From the NCBI RefSeq assembly GCF_006538725.1, contig NZ_BJLQ01000027.1, positions 1-49,708 of the forward strand: DNA of 49,708 nucleotides. The letters are read 5' to 3'. The first letter of the stretch is position 1. Each line of letters begins with the position of its first letter. Source of the DNA: Cellulomonas gelida (GTDB lineage Bacteria > Actinomycetota > Actinomycetes > Actinomycetales > Cellulomonadaceae). The position numbers were made by a program, and so were the translations under genes. The notes beneath the pieces are model-generated. The model ran no database searches. It had not been told where the DNA came from and saw nothing but the letters and a program-made list of their open reading frames with translations. Positions 24,006-32,376 of this stretch are shown in pieces.

Positions 24006-24045
24006 GACGACGGCGACCTCCCGGGGGTGGGGGGTCGCCGTCGTC
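24006..24045. terminator. Bidirectional terminator between convergent genes
   Basis: Perfect 13-bp inverted repeat: gacgacggcgacc (24006-24018) and ggtcgccgtcgtc (24033-24045). It is 12 nt after the zinc-ribbon gene stop and 15 nt from the stop of the convergent RTX-repeat gene, so it can serve both. Confidence 0.82.
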
Positions 24046-24060
24046 ATGCTCAGCCGGTGC

Positions 24061-24609
24061 TCAGTCGTCGTTGCCGTACGTGTGCTCCCAGCGGTCCTCG
24101 ACCGCCGGCGAGACGCTGCCCTGAGCCACGAGGTCCGTGCCGCGGCCACCGCTCAGCGCGTCGGTGTCGCGCCCGCCCTCGAGCAGGTCGTGGCCGTCCT
24201 GGCCCCACAGCTTGTCGCGCCCCGCCTCACCCTCGAGGTGGTCGTTGCTCGTCCCGCCGTAGAGCCGGTCGTCGCCGGTGCCGCCCTCGAGCTCGTCCTT
24301 GCCGGCGCCGCCGTCGATCCAGTCCGCGCCCGAGCCGCCGTCGATCTCGTCGTGGCCCGTCCCGCCGCAGATCGTGTCGTCGCCACCGTTGCCGTCGATC
24401 TCGTCGTCGCCCCCGAGCCCGACGATCACGTCAGCACCCGACGTCCCCTCGATCTCGTCCGCGGCGCCGGTCCCGACGATCGTCGCGGCCTTGCCGTGGC
24501 ACGTGGGGACGGCGGCGCTCGCGGCCGTGCCGCCGACCACCGTCAGGGCGAGCCCCACGCCGAGGGCTGCGACGCCCGTCGTCCACGCGAGCACTGGCTT
24601 CTTCGTCAT
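24061..24609 (-). CDS. Secreted RTX-type calcium-binding repeat protein
   Basis: A 182-aa secreted protein. A signal peptide covers about residues 1-33 (KKPVLAWTTGVAALGVGLAL ... ASAA). The rest is almost entirely hemolysin-type nonapeptide repeats of the form GGxGxDxIx: GLGGDDEIDGNGGDDTICGG, GSGADWIDGGAGKDELEGG and so on, about eight to ten turns of a calcium-binding parallel beta roll. One disulfide may link the Cys in VPTCHGK with that in DTICGG. There is no enzymatic domain, so it is a stand-alone roll of unknown role, perhaps wall-associated. ATG at 24609 has aggag five bases upstream. Confidence 0.85.
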   Translation of the reverse strand: MTKKPVLAWTTGVAALGVGLALTVVGGTAASAAVPTCHGKAATIVGTGAADEIEGTSGADVIVGLGGDDEIDGNGGDDTICGGTGHDEIDGGSGADWIDGGAGKDELEGGTGDDRLYGGTSNDHLEGEAGRDKLWGQDGHDLLEGGRDTDALSGGRGTDLVAQGSVSPAVEDRWEHTYGNDD

Positions 24610-24716
24610 GGTCACTCCTCAGTCGATGGCAACCCGTCGTGCACGAGGGAACCGGCCGGCGATGAGGCGCACGTGAGCGCTCCGTGAGAGAACCCTCATC
24701 TGACGCGTCGGTGCGG

Positions 24717-25319
24717 TCAGCGGAAGTGGGTGGCGAGCCAGTCGAGGAGGAGGGACTTCTCGGCGGCCTGGACGCGGGTGCGCAGGGAGGCCACGTCGTC
24801 GGACGGCTCGACGGGCACGACCGCCTGGGCCAGGACGGGACCCGCGTCGTACTCGGCCGTGACGATGTGCACGGACGCGCCGGTCTGCGGGGCGCCGTCG
24901 GCAAGGACCGCGGCGTGCACGCGGTCGCCGTACATGCCCTGGCCGCCGTACGCGGGCAGGAGCGCGGGGTGGGTGTTCACGACGAGACCGCTGAACGCGT
25001 CGAGCGTGCGCGGACCGAGCTTCTTCATGTAGCCGGCCAGCACGACGAGCTCGACGCGCGCGTCCGCGAGCGCTTCGACCATCGCGGAGTCGAGAACGTC
25101 CGGGTCGGGGTGCGTCACGCCGGACAGGTGCAGGGTCGGCACGCCACGGGTGCGCGCGTGCTCGAGCGCGCCCGAGCCGCTGTTGTTGCTGATGACCAGG
25201 GCGACCGTCGCGTCGATCGTCGTCCCGGCCGCGTCCATGATCGCCGCGGCGGTGGACCCGGTGCCGGACGCGAGGATGGCGAGGCGCGCGCGAGGGACGT
25301 CGGAGGTGGGGGAGGTCAC
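24717..25319 (-). CDS. purN: Phosphoribosylglycinamide formyltransferase (GART), PurN
   Basis: A 200-aa enzyme of de novo purine synthesis; it transfers a formyl group from 10-formyltetrahydrofolate to GAR. The phosphate-binding loop is ILASGTGSTAAAI. The catalytic triad matches the family: Asn and His in VVNTHPALLPAY and Asp in YDAGPVLAQ. HPALLP and the folate loop YMKKLG are conserved. GTG at 25319 is preceded at six bases by TATGCT (25326-25331), so translation is probably leaderless. It is monocistronic here; purH is not adjacent. It diverges from the pst island. Confidence 0.95.
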   Translation of the reverse strand: MTSPTSDVPRARLAILASGTGSTAAAIMDAAGTTIDATVALVISNNSGSGALEHARTRGVPTLHLSGVTHPDPDVLDSAMVEALADARVELVVLAGYMKKLGPRTLDAFSGLVVNTHPALLPAYGGQGMYGDRVHAAVLADGAPQTGASVHIVTAEYDAGPVLAQAVVPVEPSDDVASLRTRVQAAEKSLLLDWLATHFR

Positions 25320-25407
25320 GCGCACAGCATAGGAGCGGCTCGTCGTCGGGCGATTCTCCCGGTCGCACGCAGGTGGCCACCCGGGCGACCCCTGCCCGCC
25401 CCGGAGC

Positions 25408-25440
25408 GTTCGTCGGCGCTTCACCTGGCGGTGCCATCGT
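25408..25440 (+). promoter_or_regulatory. PhoP-like 11-nt direct repeats (PHO box) upstream of pstC
   Basis: gttcgtcggcg (25408-25418) and cttcacctggc (25419-25429) are adjacent 11-nt units matching the actinobacterial PHO box pattern (GTTCAYYYRSG-like). A CATCGT -10-like hexamer follows five bases later (25435-25440). This suggests phosphate-starvation control of pstC. Confidence 0.55.
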
Positions 25441-25509
25441 CGCAGCGCCCCGGCGGCTGCCGGGTCCCACGACGACCGGGCGGACCCGGTGGGAGGAGCG
25501 CAGCGCGCG

Positions 25510-26604
25510 ATGGCCGTCGTGCCCGTGCTCGTCGGCACCCGCCCCTTCGGGAGTGCCTCCGCGGAGGCGGACGGCGGGGGAGAGCCTCCGACGATCCCGC
25601 CCGCACCGCCGCCGGCCATCCCCCCTGCGCAGCAGGACGAGCCGCGCCGGATCGGCACGCGCCGCTCGGGCAGCGACCGCGTGTTCCGCGCGGTGCTCAC
25701 CGCGAGCGGTGTCGGGGTGCTCGTCGTCATGGCGACCGTGGGGCTGTTCCTGCTCGCCCGGGCGTGGGACGCGCTGCGCGTGGCGGGGTGGGGGTTCCTC
25801 ACCACGCAGGCGTGGGAACCGGACTCCGGGAACTTCGGGATCGCCGCGATCCTCGTCGGGACGGTGCTGATCGCGCTCGTGGCGATCCTCGTCGCGGTGC
25901 CGTTCTCGCTCGGTGTCGCGCTGTACATCAACGAGTTCGCGCCGCCGCGCATCAAGCCCGCGCTGACCAGCGTGGTCGACCTCATGGCCGCGATCCCGTC
26001 GGTGGTGTTCGGCCTGTGGGGCTTCTTCTTCCTGCAGGGGCACGTCACGGGGCTCGCACGCTGGCTGTCGACGACGTTCTCGTGGTTCGGCCCGTTCCAG
26101 GTCCCCGGGACGGACCCGACCGACCCGCTCGCGACCGCGACCGTCTACACGTCGTCGACGTTCATCGCGGGACTCGTCGTCGCCATGATGATCACGCCGG
26201 TGATCGCGTCGATCATGCGCGAGGTGTTCTCGCAGGCGCCCGTGGGTGAGCGCGAGGGGGCGCTCGCGCTGGGCTCGACGCGCTGGGGGATGATCCGGTC
26301 CGTCGTCCTGCCGTTCGGCAAGGGCGGCATCATCGGCGGGACCATGCTCGGGCTCGGCCGCGCGCTGGGCGAGACCATCGCCGTCTACATGATCATCTCG
26401 CCGGTGTTCGCGATCCAGTGGCACGTGCTCGCGAACGGCGGCAGCTCGGTGTCCTCGCTCATCGCGCTGCGCTACGGCGAGTCGACGCCGTTCGGGATGT
26501 CCGCGCTCATGGCGGCCGGTCTGGCGCTGTTCCTGATGACGCTGGTCGTCAACTTCGTCGCGTCGTCGGTGGTCGCGCGCTCGCGTTCGGGGGCGAGCAG
26601 CTGA
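25510..26604 (+). CDS. pstC: Phosphate ABC transporter permease PstC
   Basis: A 364-aa inner-membrane permease subunit of the high-affinity phosphate importer. After a Pro-rich cytoplasmic N-terminus (about 60 residues, PPTIPPAPPPAIPPAQQ), six transmembrane helices are seen. Family signatures are PFSLGVALYINEFAP, DLMAAIPSVVFGLWGFFFLQ, and the ATPase-coupling EAA-type loop REGALALGSTRWGMIRSVVLP followed by GLGRALGETIAVYMI. ATG at 25510 has aggag about a dozen bases upstream. Its stop overlaps the pstA start by one base. Unlike the standard actinobacterial order, the binding-protein gene follows rather than precedes the permeases. Confidence 0.94.
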   Translation: MAVVPVLVGTRPFGSASAEADGGGEPPTIPPAPPPAIPPAQQDEPRRIGTRRSGSDRVFRAVLTASGVGVLVVMATVGLFLLARAWDALRVAGWGFLTTQAWEPDSGNFGIAAILVGTVLIALVAILVAVPFSLGVALYINEFAPPRIKPALTSVVDLMAAIPSVVFGLWGFFFLQGHVTGLARWLSTTFSWFGPFQVPGTDPTDPLATATVYTSSTFIAGLVVAMMITPVIASIMREVFSQAPVGEREGALALGSTRWGMIRSVVLPFGKGGIIGGTMLGLGRALGETIAVYMIISPVFAIQWHVLANGGSSVSSLIALRYGESTPFGMSALMAAGLALFLMTLVVNFVASSVVARSRSGASS

Positions 26605-27866
26605 TGAGCACGACGACGAGCACGACGAGCACCGGGACGACGAGCACCGGGACGACGAGCACAGGCACGACGAGCGGGGCGGAGACCCGGCGTCAGCTGC
26701 GCGGCATCCGGCTCGGCGACCTGCTCGACGTCGTCGGCGCGGCCGTGGCCGCGTTCGCGCTCACCGGGCTGCTCGCCTCCCAGGTGCTGCCGATCAACCA
26801 CCCGATGGGCTTCGGCGCGGTCGGGGTCGCGCTGTTCGTCCTGCTGTACGCGCTCCTCGTCGGGCTGACGGAGAGCTCGGTGATGGTCCGTGACCGGCTC
26901 GTGGCGGTCGTCGTGCACGGGCTCGCGGGGGCGGTGATCCTCGTGCTCGCGTTCGTCGTCGTGTTCACCGTCGCGCGCGGCGCGAGCGCGCTGCCGCACC
27001 TGAACTTCTTCACCGACGACATGGCGCAGGCCGGTCCGCTCGACCCGCTCGACCGTGGCGGGATCTGGCACGCGATCGTCGGGACGCTGCTGCAGATCGC
27101 GATCGCGCTGGTGATCACCGTGCCGCTCGGCCTGCTCACGGCACTGTTCCTCAGCGAGATGCCCGGGCGGCTCGCGCGGCTGGTGCGCACGGTGGTCGAG
27201 GCGATGACCGCGCTGCCGTCGATCGTCGCGGGGCTGTTCGTCTACGCGACGCTGATCCTCGCGCTCGGGGTGCCGAAGTCCGGCGTGGCCGCGGCGACCG
27301 CGATCAGCATCATGATGCTGCCGATCATGGTCCGGTCCTCGGACGTGGTGCTGCGGCTGGTGCCCGGGACGCTCAAGGAGGCGTCGTACGCGCTCGGCGC
27401 GGGCCAGCTGCGCACCGTCACCCACGTGGTGCTGCCCACCGCGCGCTCGGGCCTGACCACGGCGGTGATCCTCGCGACCGCGCGCGGCATCGGCGAGACC
27501 TCGCCGGTGCTGCTGACCTCGGGCTTCACGGCCGCGCTCAACGCGGACCCCACGCAGGGCCCGATGGTCTCGTTGCCGCTGGCGATCTTCCAGTTCGTGA
27601 AGTCACCCGAGCCGACGATGGTCGCGCGCGGGTTCGGCACGGCCGCCGTGCTGATGCTCCTGGTCCTGCTGCTGTTCGTCGTCGCGCGGGTCGTCGGCGG
27701 ACGCACGCCGCTCACGGTCGACGCGCAGCGTCGCCGCCGCGAGCAGCGCCGCGCCGCGCTCGCCGCCGCGTGGCGGTCCGAGCTGCAGCGCACCCGCGCC
27801 CTGCTGCGTCGGGGCCGCGGTCAGCGGCCCTCGCCCGTCCCCGTCGCTCTCGAGGAGATCCCGTGA
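26604..27866 (+). CDS. pstA: Phosphate ABC transporter permease PstA
   Basis: A 420-aa permease partner of PstC. The family core is clear: GGIWHAIVGTLLQIAIALVI, VPLGLLTALFLSEM, EAMTALPSIVAGLFVYA, and the coupling loop KEASYALGAGQLRTVTHVVLPTARSG followed by ARGIGETSPVLLTSGF. It is longer than usual at both ends: residues 1-25 are Thr/Ser-rich low complexity (STTTSTTSTGTTSTG) encoded by 15-nt repeats, and the C-terminus is an Arg-rich cytoplasmic tail of about 50 residues. Extra helices precede the canonical six. ATG shares a base with the pstC stop; its stop overlaps the next GTG (GTGA). Confidence 0.94.
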   Translation: MSTTTSTTSTGTTSTGTTSTGTTSGAETRRQLRGIRLGDLLDVVGAAVAAFALTGLLASQVLPINHPMGFGAVGVALFVLLYALLVGLTESSVMVRDRLVAVVVHGLAGAVILVLAFVVVFTVARGASALPHLNFFTDDMAQAGPLDPLDRGGIWHAIVGTLLQIAIALVITVPLGLLTALFLSEMPGRLARLVRTVVEAMTALPSIVAGLFVYATLILALGVPKSGVAAATAISIMMLPIMVRSSDVVLRLVPGTLKEASYALGAGQLRTVTHVVLPTARSGLTTAVILATARGIGETSPVLLTSGFTAALNADPTQGPMVSLPLAIFQFVKSPEPTMVARGFGTAAVLMLLVLLLFVVARVVGGRTPLTVDAQRRRREQRRAALAAAWRSELQRTRALLRRGRGQRPSPVPVALEEIP

Positions 27867-29692
27867 ACCGCACCACGCGCACCACCCTCGCGGGGGTGCT
27901 CGCGCTCGTCGTCGCCGGGCTCGGCGCCGTGCTCGCGGCGGTGCCCGCGAGCGCCGCCGACTCCTACGTGCCCGTGAACGGCGCGGGCTCGTCGTGGAGC
28001 TCGAACGCGGTCGACCAGTGGCGGCGCAACGTCGAGCAGTACGGCATGCGCATCAACTACGCGAGCACGGGCTCGTCCGACGGGCGCAACCAGTTCAAGG
28101 CCGGGACGGTCGACTTCGCGATCACCGAGATCCCGTACGGCCTGACCGACGGCGGCGTGGTCGACACGCCGCCGACGCGCGGCTTCGTGTACCTGCCGAT
28201 CGTCGCGGGCGGCACGGCGTTCATGTACAACCTCACGGCGGGCGGCAAGCGGATCACGAACCTGCGGCTGTCGGGCGAGGCGGTCGCGGGCATCTTCGCG
28301 GGGACCATCACCTCGTGGGACGACCCGGCGATCGCCGACGACAACCCCTCGATCCAGCTCCCGAAGCGCAAGATCGTGCCCGTGGTCCGCTCGGACGGCT
28401 CGGGCTCGACCGCACAGCTCACGACGTGGCTGGCCTCGCAGCACCGCTCGGTCTGGGACGCGTACTGCAAGGCCGCGGGCCGCTCGACCCCGTGCGGCGT
28501 CACGTCGACCTACCCGGTGATCCCGGGCCGCGGCTTCGTCGCGCAGCCCAACTCCCAGGGGGTCGCGGGGTACGTCGCGCAGACCGGCAACGAGGGCACG
28601 ATCACCTACGTCGAGTACTCGTACGCCCTGAAGACCGGCTACCCGGTGGCCAAGGTGCTGAACCAGGCGGGCTACTTCGTCGAGCCGACCGCCTCGAACG
28701 TGGCCGTCGGGCTGCTCAAGGCGACGATCGACACCGACGAGGGCTCGCCGACGTACCTCACGCAGGACCTCACCGGGGTGTTCACGAGCGCCGACGACCG
28801 CACGTACCCGTTGTCGTCGTACTCCTACGTCGTCGTGCCGACCGGGACCGAGAACGGCTTCACGACCGCGAAGGGCTACACGCTCGGCGCGTTCGCGAAC
28901 TACTTCCTGTGCGAGGGCCAGCAGCAGGCCGAGGTCCTGGGGTACTCGCCGCTGCCGATCAACCTCGTCAAGGCGGGCATGGACCAGATCGGCAAGATCC
29001 CCGGCTCCACGACCGTCACCCTCGACGTCGCGAAGTGCCACAACCCGACGTTCTCCTCCGACGGCAGCAACACGCTCGCCACGAACGCCCCGCACCCGTC
29101 CGCGTGCGACAAGCGCGGCGCCGACGAGCAGTGCGACGCACCCACCGGCGGTGCTCCCGGCGCGCCGGGCGGCGGCGGTGACGGCGGCAAGGGCGGCGGC
29201 GGCTCGGGCAGTGGCTCGGGCGGCGGCGGGACCGGTGGCACCGGCGGGACCGGCGGCTCGGGGTCTGGTGGCACCGGCGACGGGACGACGGACCAGGGCG
29301 GCACCGGCGACGGCACGGGTGGCACGGACGGCGTGAACGGCGGCGCCGGCGGCTCGGGTGGGCAGGGCGGGAGCAACGCCGGCGGGTGGGGCGCGCTCGC
29401 GGGCGGCGGGCCGGTGATGTGCGAGGACGACACGGGCGTGTGCACCAACGTCGTGGCGATGCCGGTCGAGACCGCCGCGGGCACGACGAGCGGGGTGAAC
29501 CCGTGGGCGGTCGTCGCGGCGGGGGCGCTGGTGGTCGCGATCGTCGTCGTGCCGCCGCTGGTCGCGCGCGGCGCGGCGGTGCGGGCGGCGCAGGCGGCGG
29601 ACGGTCCGGGCGGCTCGTCGCGGCGTGCGTCACGGCGTGCGTCACGGGTGAGCCGGCGGCGCGCGCGTCGGGCCGCGGCGGGTGCGGCGTGA
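27863..29692 (+). CDS. pstS: Phosphate-binding protein PstS with Gly-rich stalk and C-terminal membrane anchor
   Basis: A 609-aa exported binding protein. Signal peptide: residues 1-33 (GVLALVVAGLGAVLAAVPASAAD) with no lipobox Cys. The periplasmic-binding-protein fold spans about 34-400 with phosphate-site loops VNGAGSSW, GRNQFKAGTVDFAITE and VVRSDGSGSTAQ. A Gly/Ser/Thr-rich stalk (about 430-520), then a transmembrane helix near 545-570 (PWAVVAAGALVVAIVVVPPL) and a strongly basic tail (RRASRRASRVSRRRARR). PstS is normally a lipoprotein, so the C-terminal anchor is a different way of tethering. It is coupled to pstA by a GTGA overlap, with gaggag before the start, and to the next gene by another GTGA. 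Confidence 0.88.
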   Translation: MNRTTRTTLAGVLALVVAGLGAVLAAVPASAADSYVPVNGAGSSWSSNAVDQWRRNVEQYGMRINYASTGSSDGRNQFKAGTVDFAITEIPYGLTDGGVVDTPPTRGFVYLPIVAGGTAFMYNLTAGGKRITNLRLSGEAVAGIFAGTITSWDDPAIADDNPSIQLPKRKIVPVVRSDGSGSTAQLTTWLASQHRSVWDAYCKAAGRSTPCGVTSTYPVIPGRGFVAQPNSQGVAGYVAQTGNEGTITYVEYSYALKTGYPVAKVLNQAGYFVEPTASNVAVGLLKATIDTDEGSPTYLTQDLTGVFTSADDRTYPLSSYSYVVVPTGTENGFTTAKGYTLGAFANYFLCEGQQQAEVLGYSPLPINLVKAGMDQIGKIPGSTTVTLDVAKCHNPTFSSDGSNTLATNAPHPSACDKRGADEQCDAPTGGAPGAPGGGGDGGKGGGGSGSGSGGGGTGGTGGTGGSGSGGTGDGTTDQGGTGDGTGGTDGVNGGAGGSGGQGGSNAGGWGALAGGGPVMCEDDTGVCTNVVAMPVETAAGTTSGVNPWAVVAAGALVVAIVVVPPLVARGAAVRAAQAADGPGGSSRRASRRASRVSRRRARRAAAGAA

Positions 29693-32241
29693 CCCCGCAG
29701 CGCCTGCGCCGGTTCGGCGCGTGGCTCACGGCCACGGGCACGCTCGTCGTCGCGCTGGGGGCGGGGATGCTCGCCGCGGCCGGGGCTCCGGCCGGGGCCG
29801 CGGACCGCACCCAGACCGGCAGCTCGCACGTCGTGCAGGCATGGTCCGACGCGTCGGTGGTCGGCACGCGCGACTCGTCGGACGACGACTACGCGACGTT
29901 CCGTGACCTCGAGGTCACGGTCAGCCAGACGCGGGACCTCACGCACCAGGGGGTCGTGGTCTCGTGGTCGGGCGGGCGCCCGACGAGTGCGGGCCGGTTC
30001 GCGACGAACTTCCTGCAGGTGATGCAGTGCTGGGGCGACGAGGCCAGCGGCCCGACCCCCGAGCAGTGTCAGTGGGGTGCGCCGAACCCCGCGCTGTCGT
30101 CGCTGCTGGGCGACCGCGTGGGGCTGCGCACGCTCAAGGCCGGGGAGGACGAGCGGCAGGCGTACGACGCGGCGCACCAGGTCCCACCGCCGATCATCAA
30201 CCCGAACCTCAAGGCGTACGCGATGCCGTTCACGCCCGTCGGCGGCACGCCGGTCACCGACGTCGCGGACTACTTCACGCCGACCTCCACCAACGAGATC
30301 ACGGGCGCGCGCACGGGCGACGACGGCACCGGCGCGGCCACCTTCGAGGTGCAGACCGCGCTCGAGGCACCGCACCTCGGTTGCGGCGAGGCGCGTGGGT
30401 CCGGCGCGGCGCGCGCGTGCTGGCTCGTCGTCGTGCCGCGTGGCGAGCTGCTCGCCGACGGCACGTTCGCGCAGGACACGCCCTCGGGCGCGATCGCGGG
30501 CTCGCCGCTGTCCGCGTCGAACTGGGCGAACCGCATGGTGTTCCCGCTGCAGTTCTCCCCGATCGGGTCGTCGTGCCCGATGGGCAGCGCCGAGCAGCGC
30601 CTGGTCGGCAACGAGCTGTTCTCCGCCGCGATGACGTCGTGGCAGCCCGCCCTGTGCCGCACGGGCACGACGTTCGGGTTCTCGCAGGTCGGGGACGACG
30701 AGGCGCGCGCGCAGCTGGTCTCCACGGTCCCGGGTGCCTCGGGCTTCGCGGTCGTGAACGAGCCGGTGCCGAGCGAGCCGACAGCGGGCGCCGAGGACCC
30801 CGTCGAGGACACCGGCCTGCGTTACGCGCCGCTCGCGCAGGGCGCGATCGTCATCGCGTTCCAGATCGACCGCGCGCTGCGCGCCGACAGCCCCGACATC
30901 GGGCGGGCGGGCACGCCGGTCGAGGACCTCGTGCTCAACGCGCGGCTCGTCGCGAAGCTGCTCACGCAGTCCTACCGCGCCGACGTCCCGGGCGGCGGCA
31001 CGACCGCACCGCTCACGACCAACCCGCGCAGCATCGTCAACGACCCCGAGCTCGTCGCGCTCAACCCCGAGCTCGCCCAGCTCGTGGCGACCGCCGCGCC
31101 CGAAGGCCTCCTGGTGAGCATCGGCTCGTCGGACGCGTACGCGCAGCTGTGGCGCTGGATCGTCGCGGACCCGTACGCGCGCGCGTTCCTGCAGGGCGAG
31201 CCCGACGAGTACGGCATGCGGATCAACCCCGTGTACGCCGCGCTCGACCTCGCGGACGACACGAGCCTCGACAGCTTCCCCAAGTCGGACCTCACGACGT
31301 ACCGGCAGGACGAGACCGTGCCGGCACCGGGCTACGGCACCCTCGACCTGCGGCCGTACACGCAGGACATGGCCGACGCCGCGGTGCGCGTGCAGCGCGC
31401 GAACGCCGGCGCGAAGGTCGTGTGGGAGCCGAACAAGGTGCCGCCGTCGTTCGTCTCGTCCGGAGCGCAGCTGCCGGGTCAGCGGTTCGAGCTCGCGGTC
31501 ACGGACCTGACCTCCGCGCAGCGCTACGGCCTGCGCACGGCGCGGCTCGTGAACGCCGCGGGCCAGGCGGTCGGTGCCGACGACACGAGCATGCGCGCGG
31601 CCGTCGACGCGATGGTCCCGACGCCGGTCGAGGGCGTCGTCCGCACGGACCCGGGCACCCGGGTGCTGGGCGCCTACCCGCTGACGCTGGTCGAGTACGC
31701 GGGCGTCGCGGTCTGCCGCGCGGACGACGAGCAGCGCGGCGACTACGCGAGCCTCCTGCGCTACGCGGTGACGACCGGGCAGCAGCGCGGCGACGCCAAG
31801 GGTCTGCTGCCGCGCGGCTACCTGCCGCTCTCCGAGCGCGACGTGCAGCGCACGCTCGACCTCGCCGAGACCCTCGAGGACGACGCGCAGCTCGCGCAGC
31901 TGTGCCCGGCGGAGCCGAGCCCCGCCCCGACGCCCACGCCGACCCCGACGCCCACCGCGACGCCGACCACGGCACCCGCCCCCGACCCGGCGGCTCCGGC
32001 AGCCCCGCCCGCCCCGGTCCGACCCGCGCCCACGTCCACGCCCGGGTCGACCCCCGCGCCCGCCGCCGACCCCGACACGGGCATCGCCGAGCCGGACGCG
32101 CCGCTGACGGGCGCCGCACCGCTCGGGGCCGCGCGGCTCGCGGTCACCGGGTCCATGGAGCTGGGCGCCGCGTGCGCGCTGACCGGGCCGGTGCTCATGC
32201 GTCGGGCGCGCGTGCTCGCGGCGCGTGAGTCGTCGCATTGA
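29689..32241 (+). CDS. Large secreted binding-protein-like protein with LAVTG cell-wall sorting signal
   Basis: An 850-aa surface protein. Signal peptide: residues 1-39 (ending APAGAAD). The body is long and not clearly assigned; the part around 380-440 (YAPLAQGAIVIAFQIDRAL, RLVAKLLTQSYRAD) resembles phosphate-binding-protein-like domains, so I read it as a PstS paralogue with insertions. Several paired Cys (QCWGD/EQCQWG, LGCGEARG/ARACWLV, SSCPMG/ALCRTG) suggest disulfides. A Pro/Thr-rich wall-spanning region covers about 740-805. The end is a sorting signal: L817-A-V-T-G821, a hydrophobic stretch and RRARVLAARESSH, the LAxTG form used by actinobacterial class E sortases. Wall attachment is therefore expected. 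It is coupled to pstS by GTGA. Confidence 0.82.
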   Translation: MTPQRLRRFGAWLTATGTLVVALGAGMLAAAGAPAGAADRTQTGSSHVVQAWSDASVVGTRDSSDDDYATFRDLEVTVSQTRDLTHQGVVVSWSGGRPTSAGRFATNFLQVMQCWGDEASGPTPEQCQWGAPNPALSSLLGDRVGLRTLKAGEDERQAYDAAHQVPPPIINPNLKAYAMPFTPVGGTPVTDVADYFTPTSTNEITGARTGDDGTGAATFEVQTALEAPHLGCGEARGSGAARACWLVVVPRGELLADGTFAQDTPSGAIAGSPLSASNWANRMVFPLQFSPIGSSCPMGSAEQRLVGNELFSAAMTSWQPALCRTGTTFGFSQVGDDEARAQLVSTVPGASGFAVVNEPVPSEPTAGAEDPVEDTGLRYAPLAQGAIVIAFQIDRALRADSPDIGRAGTPVEDLVLNARLVAKLLTQSYRADVPGGGTTAPLTTNPRSIVNDPELVALNPELAQLVATAAPEGLLVSIGSSDAYAQLWRWIVADPYARAFLQGEPDEYGMRINPVYAALDLADDTSLDSFPKSDLTTYRQDETVPAPGYGTLDLRPYTQDMADAAVRVQRANAGAKVVWEPNKVPPSFVSSGAQLPGQRFELAVTDLTSAQRYGLRTARLVNAAGQAVGADDTSMRAAVDAMVPTPVEGVVRTDPGTRVLGAYPLTLVEYAGVAVCRADDEQRGDYASLLRYAVTTGQQRGDAKGLLPRGYLPLSERDVQRTLDLAETLEDDAQLAQLCPAEPSPAPTPTPTPTPTATPTTAPAPDPAAPAAPPAPVRPAPTSTPGSTPAPAADPDTGIAEPDAPLTGAAPLGAARLAVTGSMELGAACALTGPVLMRRARVLAARESSH

Positions 32242-32271
32242 GCGGCGGAGTTCGTGCCGTGATGACGGGCC

Positions 32272-32315
32272 GTTGTCAGGCGCGCCACCTGGCGTTCGCC
32301 TGCGATTCCTAGGTT
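32272..32315 (+). promoter_or_regulatory. PhoP-like 11-nt direct repeats and -10 upstream of the Ig-repeat binding protein gene
   Basis: Three contiguous 11-nt units: gttgtcaggcg (32272-32282), cgccacctggc (32283-32293), gttcgcctgcg (32294-32304). TAGGTT follows at 32310-32315, five bases after the last unit. The layout is that of an actinobacterial PHO box replacing the -35. It indicates an internal, separately induced promoter within the pst island. Confidence 0.62.
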
Positions 32316-32376
32316 GACCTGCGGTGCGGCCTGACCGCGCCGGCACGACCCCTTCGTCGCCTCAGAGAGGAACACC

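Noticed and set aside
28900..32346. 1148-codon antisense frame opposite the PstS and LAVTG-protein genes
   Set aside because: Composition-driven shadow of two genes that have signal peptides, GTGA coupling and sorting signal on the plus strand.
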